A stretch of 35,643 nt of DNA. It comes from DASXIW01 sp036497785. Its GTDB lineage: Bacteria > Pseudomonadota > Alphaproteobacteria > Acetobacterales > Acetobacteraceae. The stretch is from NCBI GenBank assembly GCA_036497785.1, contig DASXIW010000021.1:1-35643 (forward strand). Direction: 5' to 3'. The notes under the pieces were generated by a model that did no database searches, was not told the origin of the DNA, and worked only from the letters and a program-made list of their open reading frames with translations. Shown piece by piece: positions 7,346 to 15,308 of the stretch. The stretch's first letter is position 1; each line of letters opens with the position of its first letter. Made by a program: the position numbers and the translations under genes.

Positions 7346-8311
7346 ATGAACCGGGCGCATCGCAGCCGGCGTCTCTCGCGTCTGCTGTTGAGGCTGCCAC
7401 TGCTTGGTGCCGCCGCCTGCTCGGGCACGCCCGGTAGCGGGCCGCAGCAGGAAGCGGCCTGCACGCTGGAACGGCAGGCGGTTCTGCCCATGGAACTGCG
7501 CAACGGCGAAGTGATCATACCGGCACGGATCGCCGACCGGCCGGCCTCCCTGATCCTCGATACCGGGTCGGAGGGCGCCATGCTCACCGAACAGGGCGCT
7601 GCCCGATTGAACCTACCGGCAGACCCGCGCGGCACCACCACGATCACTGGCACAAGCGGCACGATCCGGGCGAACCGGGTGCTGCTGCGCGGGCTGGAAC
7701 TTGGCGGCAACGAGTTCCCGCCGGAACTTGTGCCGGTGGCGTCACTGTCCCCGCAGGGCGAGGACAACCGGCCGGCGGACGGGCTGATCGGCGCCGAGAT
7801 TCTGTCGTTCTTCGATGTGGACCTGGATTTTCCGCACCGGCGGGTCACGCTGTACGACGTGCGCAACTGCAGCGGCAATTTCCTGCCCTGGACCACCCCC
7901 TACACCTCGGTGACGCTGACCCGAACGTCGCGCAATCTGCTGCTACTGCCGGTCGAACTGGACGGGCATCCCATGACCGCGCTGTTCGATACCGGCGCCA
8001 ATCGCGGCCGCGTCAACCGTAGTGCGGCGCTGCAAGCGGGTGTCACGCCAGTGCAGATGAACCGCGACACCCATGCCATGGAGCGCGGCGTAGGCGGCAA
8101 TGTGGTGCCGTCCGCCGTGCATCATTTCGCCGAACTCGAAATTGGCGGCGAGCGTTTCCACAATGTCGAGTTGCCGGTGGCGGAGCGAGCCGTGCCGCAG
8201 GCCGACATGTTGCTCGGCCTGCCCTATATGGTCACGCGCCACATTTGGCTGTCCTACGCCACGCACCAGATGTTCATCGAACGCCGGCCAGACGCGACCA
8301 TCGCGCAATAA
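7346..8311 (+). CDS. Exported protein with two retropepsin-like aspartyl protease lobes
   Basis: This 321-residue protein contains two copies of a retroviral-type aspartyl protease half. The first has LILDTGSEGAML (Asp72-Thr73-Gly74) and a later DGLIGAEIL (about 145-153). The second has ALFDTGANRGRV (Asp215-Thr216-Gly217) and DMLLGLPYM (about 287-295). The Asp-Thr-Gly plus hydrophobic-hydrophobic-Gly pattern is the hallmark of the fold, so one chain may build a pepsin-like two-lobed site. The N-terminus MNRAHRSRRLSRLLLRLPLL is an arginine-rich signal sequence ending near AAAC; lipidation at Cys25 is possible but the lipobox is poor. The ATG is 2 bases after the upstream lipoprotein stop with GAGG directly adjoining, so translation is probably coupled. 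The substrate is unknown. It converges on dnaE with a 15-base gap. Confidence 0.85.
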   Translation: MNRAHRSRRLSRLLLRLPLLGAAACSGTPGSGPQQEAACTLERQAVLPMELRNGEVIIPARIADRPASLILDTGSEGAMLTEQGAARLNLPADPRGTTTITGTSGTIRANRVLLRGLELGGNEFPPELVPVASLSPQGEDNRPADGLIGAEILSFFDVDLDFPHRRVTLYDVRNCSGNFLPWTTPYTSVTLTRTSRNLLLLPVELDGHPMTALFDTGANRGRVNRSAALQAGVTPVQMNRDTHAMERGVGGNVVPSAVHHFAELEIGGERFHNVELPVAERAVPQADMLLGLPYMVTRHIWLSYATHQMFIERRPDATIAQ

Positions 8312-8326
8312 GGCAGCCCTGCCGCC

Positions 8327-11300
8327 TCAGATATCCTCGATCCGCTCCACGCCCTGCAGCACCTTCAGCGCCTGCGCCAGGCGCGGCGTGACGTTGAAGC
8401 CGCCCGGCAAGGTGATCTCCACATCCTGCTGCGCATCGAGCCGGGGGATCAGCACCACCCTCCCGCGCCCCTTGCCTTCTCGCTCCAGCAGCGCGCGGAT
8501 ATGCGGCACAGCCTCGGTCTTTTGCAGCCACACCTTCATGCCTGCCCCGGCCTGCGCGGCCGCCTGGTCCAGCGGGGCAACGTCGCCCGCGGTGATGCGC
8601 AGCGTCTCGCCCTCCAGCCGGATATCGGCGGTGACCAGCACGGAATTGCCCTGGGCCAGGATCTCCCGCGAACGGCTGAGCACCTCGCTGAAGAACGTCA
8701 CCTCATACGACCCACCGGAATCCGACAGCCGCACCCAGGCCATGCGGCTGCCCGTGCGGGTGATCCGTTCCTTGGCGTTGACCACTGAGCCCGCCAGCTT
8801 CACCCGTTCCGCGCCACGCTGCGCCCGCGCCTCCAGTTGGTTGCTCGGCACCACGCCCAGCCGCCGCAACACCTGCGCATAGGCATCCAGCGGATGCGAG
8901 GTCAGGTGGAAGCCCACTGCCTCCGCCTCAAAGCCCAGCCGGTCCATCCCCTCCCAGTCCGGGATATTGGGCAGGCGCAGCGGCTCAGGCTTGCCGCTGC
9001 CGCCGAACAAGCCGATCTGGCCGCTGCCCTTCTCCTCCGCCGAGGCCTGGGCGCGGCGCAGAATGGTCTCGGCGGCGGCGAACACGCGCGCGCGATTGGG
9101 CTCCATCCGGTCGAACGCACCGGCGCGGACGAGATTCTCGATCTGCATCTTGTTGAGCTGACGCGGATCAATGCGCCCGGCGAAATCCGCCAGATCAGCG
9201 AAATCCTGGCCGACCCGCGCCTGCACCACGGCCTGCATGGCCGACGCCCCCACCTTCTTCACCGCCGCCAGCGCATAGCGTATGGCGAGCTTGCCCTCCG
9301 CATCGCGCTCCAGCGTGAAATCGGCGCCGGAGCGGTTGATGTCCGGCGGCAGCACGCGGATGGATATGCGCGCCGCTTCCTGGCGCAGGGCGGCCAGCTT
9401 GTCCGTGTTGTTGATGGCCAGCGACATGCAGGCAGCCAGGAACGCCTCGGGGTGGTTCGCCTTCATCCAGGCGGTCTGGTAGGCGACCAGCGCATAGGCG
9501 GCGGCGTGGGACTTGTTGAAGCCGTAATCGGCGAACTTCGCCATCAGGTCGAACACTTCCTCGGCCTTTGCCGGGGAAATGCCACGGCCGGTGGCGCCTT
9601 CGACGAAGATCTTGCGCTGCGCGTCCATCTCCGCGCGGATCTTCTTGCCCATGGCGCGGCGCAGCAGGTCCGCGCCACCCAGGCTGTAGCCCGCCATTTG
9701 CTGGGCGATCTGCATCACCTGTTCCTGGTAGACCATGATGCCGTAAGTCTCGCCCAGGACGTCGAGCAACTCGGGGTGCGGCGGCTCCCATTTCTCGCCG
9801 TGCTTGCGCTGGCAATAGGCGGGGATATTGGCCATGGGTCCCGGGCGATACAACGCCACGGCGGCGATCAGATCCTCGAACCGGTCGGGGCGCATCTGGC
9901 GGAGCACGTCACGCATGCCCTGGCCTTCGAACTGGAACACGCCGGCAGCATCGCCGCGCTGCAGCATCTCGTAGGTTCGGGCATCGTTCAGCGGCAGCGC
10001 ATCGAGATCCACCGTGATCCCCTCGTTGCGCAGGAAGCCGACGGCCCGCTGCAGGATGGTCAGCGTGGTCAGGCCGAGGAAGTCGAATTTCACCAGCCCG
10101 GCCTGCTCCACGTATTTCATGGAGTATTGCGTGACCAGGAAATCCGATCTCGGATCGCGGTAGATCGGCACCATTTCCGTGAGCTTGCGATCGCCGATCA
10201 CCACGCCCGCCGCATGGGTGCTGGCGTGGCGATAAAGCCCCTCCAGTTGCAGCGCGATTTCCATCAGCCGGCCCAGCGCCTCGTCCTCAGCGCGCATCGC
10301 CTGCAGCTTCGGCTCTCCGTCAATGGCCTGCTGCAGCGTCACTGGCTTGGCGGGATTGTTCGGGATCAGCTCGGCGACCTTGTTCACCTGCCCGAATGGC
10401 AGCCCGAGCACCCGCCCGACATCGCGCACCGCCGCGCGGGCCTGCAATTTTCCGAAGGTGATGATCTGCGCCACCCGATCCGCGCCATATTCGCCGCGCA
10501 CATAGGCAATCACCTCGTCGCGCCGGTCCTGGCAGAAATCGATGTCGAAATCCGGCATGGACACGCGTTCGGGGTTCAGGAACCGCTCGAACAGCAGGTT
10601 GAAGCGCAGCGGGTCGATATCGGTGATGGTCAGCGCCCAGGCCGCCACCGATCCGGCGCCGGAGCCGCGCCCGGGGCCCACGGGGATGTCGTGCGCCTTG
10701 GCCCATTGGATGAAGTCGGCGACGATCAGGAAGTAGCCGGGGAACCCCATCTTGGCGATGACGTCCATTTCGAACGCCATGCGCGCGGCGTAGCGGGCCC
10801 GGGTTTCGCCGTCCGCGCCAATCGCATCCATGCGGCGTTCCAGGCCTTCCACGGCCATGGCGCGCAACGTCTCGTCCTCGGTGGAACCGGGGCGCACCTT
10901 GGGGCAGACGGGCAGCAGCGGCTTGCGCGTTTCGGCCATCACCGCGCAGCTTTTCGCGATCGCCAGCGTGTTGTCGCAGGCTTCCGGCAGATCGGCGAAC
11001 AGCATCCGCATCACCGCGGCCGGCTTGAACCAGTGTTCCGGCGTCACGTGCCGGCGGTCGCGCTCGGACAGCACGCGACCTTCCGCGATGCACAGCAGCG
11101 CATCATGCGCCTCGTGCATCGAGGGCTTGGCGAAGAAGCACTCATTGGTGGCCACGAGCGGAATGCCGGCGGCGTCCGCCAGCCCGATCATTCCGGGCTC
11201 GATGGCCCGTTCCGCGGCCAGCCCGTGCCGGTGCAGTTCCATCACCACATGGCCGGGAAACGCCTCTATCAGCCGCGCCAGCAAATGCTCGGCTTCCGGC

Positions 11301-11746
11301 TTCTGGCCCTCGGCCAGCAGCCTTGCGATCGGCCCCAGCATGCCGCCGGTCAGCAGGAACAGCCCGCCTGCATGCTCGGCCAGACATTCGAGCGTCACTT
11401 GCGGCTTCAGGCCAGGTTCGGTTTCCAGAAACCCGGCCGAGGACAGGCGCTGGAGGTTGGCGAACCCGGTCTGGTCGCGCGCCAGCAGCACCAGCGGAGC
11501 CGGCGCCAGGCGTGGATTATCCGTTCGGGCCAGCGAGATTTGGCAGCCGATGATCGGCTGCACGCCCTTGCCCGCGCAGGCCTGAGAGAATTCCAGCGCC
11601 CCGAACAGGTTGCCGGTATCGGCAATGCCGGCCGCCGGCATGCCGGCCTCGTGCGCCAGGGCGGCGATCTTGTCGGCCTTGATCGCGCCTTCGCTCAGCG
11701 AATAGCTGGAATGCACGCGCAGATGAACGAAATCGGCATGCGGCAT
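8327..11746 (-). CDS. dnaE: DNA polymerase III alpha subunit
   Basis: Catalytic subunit of the replicative polymerase. The 1139-residue protein is normal for DnaE1. It opens with a PHP domain (FVHLRVHSSYSLSEGA; DTGNLFGALEFS) in which metal ligands of active PHP exonucleases are replaced (HLR instead of HLH, DTG instead of DHG), as in E. coli, so proofreading presumably needs a separate epsilon subunit. The polymerase active site shows GPGRGSGAGSV and PDFDIDF at residues 398-404 with Asp399, Asp401 and Asp403. The region near MVYQEQVMQIAQ, the GFNKSHAAAYA motif and a C-terminal OB-fold and tau-binding region follow. The ATG shares one base with the lolD stop (TAATG), so it is the last gene of the proS-lol-dnaE run. 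Confidence 0.98.
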   Translation of the reverse strand: MPHADFVHLRVHSSYSLSEGAIKADKIAALAHEAGMPAAGIADTGNLFGALEFSQACAGKGVQPIIGCQISLARTDNPRLAPAPLVLLARDQTGFANLQRLSSAGFLETEPGLKPQVTLECLAEHAGGLFLLTGGMLGPIARLLAEGQKPEAEHLLARLIEAFPGHVVMELHRHGLAAERAIEPGMIGLADAAGIPLVATNECFFAKPSMHEAHDALLCIAEGRVLSERDRRHVTPEHWFKPAAVMRMLFADLPEACDNTLAIAKSCAVMAETRKPLLPVCPKVRPGSTEDETLRAMAVEGLERRMDAIGADGETRARYAARMAFEMDVIAKMGFPGYFLIVADFIQWAKAHDIPVGPGRGSGAGSVAAWALTITDIDPLRFNLLFERFLNPERVSMPDFDIDFCQDRRDEVIAYVRGEYGADRVAQIITFGKLQARAAVRDVGRVLGLPFGQVNKVAELIPNNPAKPVTLQQAIDGEPKLQAMRAEDEALGRLMEIALQLEGLYRHASTHAAGVVIGDRKLTEMVPIYRDPRSDFLVTQYSMKYVEQAGLVKFDFLGLTTLTILQRAVGFLRNEGITVDLDALPLNDARTYEMLQRGDAAGVFQFEGQGMRDVLRQMRPDRFEDLIAAVALYRPGPMANIPAYCQRKHGEKWEPPHPELLDVLGETYGIMVYQEQVMQIAQQMAGYSLGGADLLRRAMGKKIRAEMDAQRKIFVEGATGRGISPAKAEEVFDLMAKFADYGFNKSHAAAYALVAYQTAWMKANHPEAFLAACMSLAINNTDKLAALRQEAARISIRVLPPDINRSGADFTLERDAEGKLAIRYALAAVKKVGASAMQAVVQARVGQDFADLADFAGRIDPRQLNKMQIENLVRAGAFDRMEPNRARVFAAAETILRRAQASAEEKGSGQIGLFGGSGKPEPLRLPNIPDWEGMDRLGFEAEAVGFHLTSHPLDAYAQVLRRLGVVPSNQLEARAQRGAERVKLAGSVVNAKERITRTGSRMAWVRLSDSGGSYEVTFFSEVLSRSREILAQGNSVLVTADIRLEGETLRITAGDVAPLDQAAAQAGAGMKVWLQKTEAVPHIRALLEREGKGRGRVVLIPRLDAQQDVEITLPGGFNVTPRLAQALKVLQGVERIEDI

Positions 11747-12423
11747 TACAGCGCCTCGATATGCCCGTCGCGCAGCGTGACGGTGCGGTCCATCCGCGCG
11801 GCGAGATCGGGATTATGGGTGGCGATCAGCGCCGCCACGCCGAAATTTCGCACGGTCTGCAACAGCTCGTCGAACACCAGCGCCGCGGTGGCGACATCCA
11901 GATTGCCGGTCGGCTCATCGGCCAGCAGCACCTGCGGCGCATTGGCGAGCGCCCGGGCGATGGCCACGCGCTGCTGTTCGCCACCGGACAGCTTGCCTGG
12001 CAGATGGGCAGCGCGCGGCGCCAGGCCGAAGGCGGTCAGCAGCGACATGGCGCGTGTACGGGCCGTGGCGCGGGTTTTGCCGGCGATCATCTGGGGCAGC
12101 TCCACATTCTCAAGCGCGCTGAACTCCGCCAGGAGATGATGGAACTGATACACGAAGCCGATGGAGTCGCGGCGGATGGCGGTGCGATCCTGGTCCGCCA
12201 GCGCGCCGGAATCGCGCCCATTCACCATCACCTTCCCGCCATCCGGCTTCTCTAGCAGCCCGGCCAGATGCAGCAGGGTAGATTTGCCCGTGCCGGAAGG
12301 GGCCACCAGCGCCACGATCTCGCCCGCGCGCAGGCTCAGATCCACCCCGCGCAGCACCGGCAACTCGCCGGCATCCGAGCGGTAAGTGCGCTTGACGCCA
12401 CGCAACTCCAACGGATCAGCCAT
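11746..12423 (-). CDS. lolD: Lipoprotein-releasing ABC transporter ATP-binding protein
   Basis: ATPase that powers extraction of outer-membrane lipoproteins from the inner membrane for LolA. The 225-residue protein has Walker A APSGTGKST (41-49), the Q-loop at Gln93, the ABC signature LSGGEQQRVAIARAL (from 145), Walker B VLLADE (165-170) and the switch His203. LolD-type features are LLEKPDGG after Walker A and FQFHHLL-like VYQFHHLLAEFSALENVELP after the Q-loop. The start at ATG 12423 lies inside the last codons of the permease gene (ATGGCTGA overlap); 34 upstream codons of the longest frame are shadow. Walker A has Ala in place of the usual first Gly, which is not expected to matter much. Confidence 0.96.
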   Translation of the reverse strand: MADPLELRGVKRTYRSDAGELPVLRGVDLSLRAGEIVALVAPSGTGKSTLLHLAGLLEKPDGGKVMVNGRDSGALADQDRTAIRRDSIGFVYQFHHLLAEFSALENVELPQMIAGKTRATARTRAMSLLTAFGLAPRAAHLPGKLSGGEQQRVAIARALANAPQVLLADEPTGNLDVATAALVFDELLQTVRNFGVAALIATHNPDLAARMDRTVTLRDGHIEAL

Positions 12424-13669
12424 GACGCAGCGCCTCCACCGGATCCGTGCGCGCCGCACGCCAGCTTGGGTACAGCGTGGCCAGCAAGGACAGGGCCAGC
12501 CCAAGCGCCACCACCCGCGCGACATCGCTCCAGTCGATGCTGTTCGGCAGGGCGGTGAGCAGGAACACCGAGGAATCGAAAACCTGCCCGCCGGTGATGT
12601 TTTCGATCCAGTGCTGGATGGTCACGATGTAGTGGCAGAACACGATCCCGATCACGGTGCCGATCAGCGTGCCGCACACGCCGACGAAGGCGCCGCACAG
12701 CAGGAAAATGCGCAATATCGCTCCGCTGCCGGCGCCCAGCGTGCGCAGTACGGCGATGTCCGCCCGCTTGTCCTTCACCAGCATGATCAGCGATGAGACC
12801 ACGTTGAACGCGGCCACCAGCACGATCATGCCGAGCACGATGAACATCGTGTCCTTCTGCACTTGCAACACACCAATCAACTGGTCGTTGGCGTGGCGCC
12901 AATCGTGCAGATAAAGCTTCCGGCCGGTCAGGATGTCCGCCAGTTGCGGCAGCACGCCCTCCAGGTGTTCGGGATCGGTCACGCTGACCTGAAACCCGGT
13001 GACCCCATCGGGCATCTGGAAGAATATTTGCGCCATGGGCAGCGGCAGGAAGACCACGCCGTCATTGTAGTTGCTCACCCCGGCATCGAAGATCGCGACG
13101 ACGCGATAGGCGCGCACCCGCGGCACGGTGCCGAAAGCCGTCGCCGCGCCGTTGGGCGAGATCAGGGTGATGTCGCTGCCGACATGCAGCCGGTAGATAT
13201 TAGCGATGCCGGCGCCGATCATGATGGCGTTGTCGCCCTGCAAATCGTCCAGCCGGCCCGCGACGATATGGTCGCTGATCGCATGCAGGCCGCGCAGATC
13301 CTCGCTGGTGACACCGCGAACCAGCGCGCCGCGCGCCCCGCCATTCTGCACGCTCAGCAGCGCCTGCCCATCCAGCACAGGCAGCACCGAGACAACGCCG
13401 GGCACGGCGCGCATGCGCTGCGCCAGGGCCGCGTAGCCGTCGATCTTGTCGCCGGCAAAGGCCTCGATGGTGATGTCGCCGCTGACGCCGAGGAAGCGGG
13501 TGATCAGCGCCGTCTGGAAGCCGCTCATCACGCTGGTGACGACGATGAGCGTCGCCACCCCCAGCGCGATGCCGATCAGCGAGAAGATGGCGATGATCGA
13601 GACGAAGCGTTCGCCTCTGCGGGCGCGCAGATACCGGCCGGCGACGGCACGCTCGAACGCTCCAAACAT
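12416..13669 (-). CDS. lolE: LolC/LolE-type lipoprotein-releasing permease
   Basis: Membrane component of the lipoprotein export ABC transporter. The 417-residue protein starts with a short cytoplasmic segment (FERAVAGRYLRARRGERF), then TM1 (VSIIAIFSLIGIALGVATLI), a large periplasmic domain of MacB/Lol type, and three C-terminal TM segments from about residue 270. It ends in PSWRAARTDPVEALRHG, the typical MacB/LolC-E tail. Only one permease gene is present, whereas E. coli has lolC and lolE; many bacteria use a single LolC/E hybrid (often called LolF) as a homodimer, which I infer here. The gene symbol could therefore equally be lolC or lolF. ATG 13669 sits just inside the proS stop region; about 82 upstream codons in the longest frame are shadow. 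Confidence 0.93.
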   Translation of the reverse strand: MFGAFERAVAGRYLRARRGERFVSIIAIFSLIGIALGVATLIVVTSVMSGFQTALITRFLGVSGDITIEAFAGDKIDGYAALAQRMRAVPGVVSVLPVLDGQALLSVQNGGARGALVRGVTSEDLRGLHAISDHIVAGRLDDLQGDNAIMIGAGIANIYRLHVGSDITLISPNGAATAFGTVPRVRAYRVVAIFDAGVSNYNDGVVFLPLPMAQIFFQMPDGVTGFQVSVTDPEHLEGVLPQLADILTGRKLYLHDWRHANDQLIGVLQVQKDTMFIVLGMIVLVAAFNVVSSLIMLVKDKRADIAVLRTLGAGSGAILRIFLLCGAFVGVCGTLIGTVIGIVFCHYIVTIQHWIENITGGQVFDSSVFLLTALPNSIDWSDVARVVALGLALSLLATLYPSWRAARTDPVEALRHG

Positions 13670-13671
13670 GC

Positions 13672-15000
13672 TCAGCTGCCACAGCTCCTGGGCGCCGCCA
13701 GAACCAGGGCCAGCGCTGCCTCCACGGACAGCTCCTGGCGCTCGCCGGTGGCGCGCCGCTTCACTTCCACCATGCCCGCGGCAGCGCCGCGCGGCCCCAC
13801 CACGATCTGCCAGGGATGGCCCAGCAGATCGGCATCGGCGAATTTCGCCCCAGGCCGGTCGCCGCGATCGTCGTACAGCGCGTCGCCGGCGAATTTCGCG
13901 TAGAGATCCTCGCAAATTGCGTCGCAGGCTGCATCGCCCAGTTTCAGGTTCAGGATGGCCGCGCGCCAGGGGGCCACGCTGTCCGGCCAGATGATGCCGG
14001 CCTCGTCATGCGATGCCTCGATGATGGCGCCGACCAGGCGGGAGACGCCAATGCCATAGCTGCCCATATGCGGCGCCACAGGCTTGCCCTCCGGTCCCGC
14101 CACGGACAGGCCCATCGCATCGCTGTATTTGGTGCCGAAATAGAAGATATGGCCGACCTCGATGCCCCGGCCCTCCCGCTTGCTGGCCACCTTCGCCCAC
14201 AGCGCCTCGTCGTGCTTCTCGTCGGTCGCGGCGTAGCTTGCGGTCATCAGTTCGAAAAACCGGGCGAGATCGGCCTCGGAGCCAGGCGAGAAATCGCCCC
14301 CGGTATAGTCGTTCTCCTCGAACGCCGCGTCGTAAAACACCTGGCTTTCGCCGGTGGGCGCCAGGATGACGAATTCATGGCTGAGATCGCCGCCGATCGG
14401 CCCGCTATCGGCCGCCATCGGTATCGCTTTCAGGCCAAGCCGCTGAAAGGTGCGCATATAGGCCAGCATCATCCTGCGATAGCTGAGCACGGCGCCGGCA
14501 TAATCCAGATCGAAGCTGTAACCGTCCTTCATCAGGAATTCGCGCCCGCGCATCACGCCAAAACGCGGGCGCACTTCGTCGCGGAACTTCCACTGGATGT
14601 GGTAGAGATTCTGGGGCAATTGCCGGTATGACTGGGCGGATTGCCGAAACAGGTCGGTAATGACTTCCTCGTTGGTCGGCCCATACAGCAATTCACGCTC
14701 GTGCCGATCCTTCAGCCGCAGCATCTCCGGGCCATAGGCGTCGTAGCGGCCGCTCTGCCGCCAGAGATCGGCGGACTGGATGGTGGGCATCAGGATTTCC
14801 TGGGCGCCCGCAGCATCCTGCTCCTCGCGCACGATCTGGGCGATGCTGCGCAGCACGCGCCAACCCGCGGGCAGCCAGGCGTAGATGCCGGCCGCGGTCT
14901 GGCGGACCAGCCCGGCCCGCAGCATCAGCCGGTGCGACGCGATCTGCGCCTCCGCCGGCGTTTCTTTGAGGGTAGGCACCAGGCTGCGGGACAGACGCAT
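13672..15000 (-). CDS. proS: Prolyl-tRNA synthetase, compact alphaproteobacterial type
   Basis: Class II aminoacyl-tRNA synthetase charging tRNA-Pro. Motif 2 is visible as FRDEVRPRFGVMRGREFLMK and motif 3 as GSYGIGVSRLVGAI; GPTNEEVITDLFR lies between motif 1 and motif 2. The C-terminal anticodon-binding domain covers roughly the last 100 residues. The protein has 442 residues, much shorter than the 570 or so of E. coli ProS, because the insertion (editing) domain between motifs 2 and 3 is missing. This short form is known in Alphaproteobacteria and mitochondria, where Ala-tRNA-Pro clearing relies on free-standing editing proteins. ATG 15000 gives MRLSRSLVPTLKETPAEAQ, the normal family N-terminus; the Shine-Dalgarno is weak. 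An extra 66 codons in the longest frame reach back over the upstream regulatory region and are rejected. Confidence 0.96.
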   Translation of the reverse strand: MRLSRSLVPTLKETPAEAQIASHRLMLRAGLVRQTAAGIYAWLPAGWRVLRSIAQIVREEQDAAGAQEILMPTIQSADLWRQSGRYDAYGPEMLRLKDRHERELLYGPTNEEVITDLFRQSAQSYRQLPQNLYHIQWKFRDEVRPRFGVMRGREFLMKDGYSFDLDYAGAVLSYRRMMLAYMRTFQRLGLKAIPMAADSGPIGGDLSHEFVILAPTGESQVFYDAAFEENDYTGGDFSPGSEADLARFFELMTASYAATDEKHDEALWAKVASKREGRGIEVGHIFYFGTKYSDAMGLSVAGPEGKPVAPHMGSYGIGVSRLVGAIIEASHDEAGIIWPDSVAPWRAAILNLKLGDAACDAICEDLYAKFAGDALYDDRGDRPGAKFADADLLGHPWQIVVGPRGAAAGMVEVKRRATGERQELSVEAALALVLAAPRSCGS

Positions 15001-15157
15001 CGCGGGTTCGAATCCATTCTGCAAAAATCGACGGGACCGGACCCTACAAGCAGCCGCCCGCCGCCGCCAGCACCCTTGGCCGCGCGCCACGCGCCCCTGG
15101 CGCGCAGTTGTCTCGCCATAGTCATAAAATGGCGAAGACTTCAGATCGGAAAAAGTT

Positions 15158-15172
15158 TTGTGCGTTGCACAA
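15158..15172. promoter_or_regulatory. Perfect dyad upstream of proS, possible operator
   Basis: TTGTGC, three bases, GCACAA form a perfect inverted repeat about 160 bases before the proS start. The core has the TGC-N3-GCA shape used by some alphaproteobacterial regulators (PhaR-type sites are broadly of this kind). That likeness is weak, no PHB gene is nearby, and the regulator is unknown. A related half-site run TTGTTG/TTGTTGCG lies beside it on the minus strand. Confidence 0.3.
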
Positions 15173-15250
15173 CAACTCGACGCAACAAACCGCGCCAATT
15201 CTGGCCATTTTTAGATGAAATCTCGTGACTCCACCTGTACGTTCGATTAA

Positions 15251-15290
15251 ACAAAAAAGAAGGCCCGCGCGCCTTAAGGCGCAGCGGGCC
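15251..15290 (-). terminator. Strong intrinsic terminator of the nuo-birA-coaX-rnj operon
   Basis: On the minus strand a 7-bp GGCCCGC stem plus a 5-bp GCGCC stem, separated by one bulged base and closed by a TTAA loop (15262-15290), is followed directly by TTCTTTTTTGT. The T-run is on the minus side only, so it ends transcripts coming from the DUF1467 side and insulates proS. It lies about 190 bases after the DUF1467 stop, leaving an unusually long 3' region. Confidence 0.88.
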
Positions 15291-15308
15291 AAGTTTAGGG
15301 AGGAAACG

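Noticed and set aside
8837..12139. A 1100-codon plus-strand open frame
   Set aside because: It is antisense to dnaE and lolD, whose motifs are unmistakable. The long frame results from high GC at third positions; its translation is Arg/His/Gln-rich with no domain.
12416..13915. Longer version of the Lol permease with 82 extra N-terminal residues
   Set aside because: The extension is Arg/Gly/Ala-rich shadow of proS; the family begins with the short cytoplasmic segment found at 13669.
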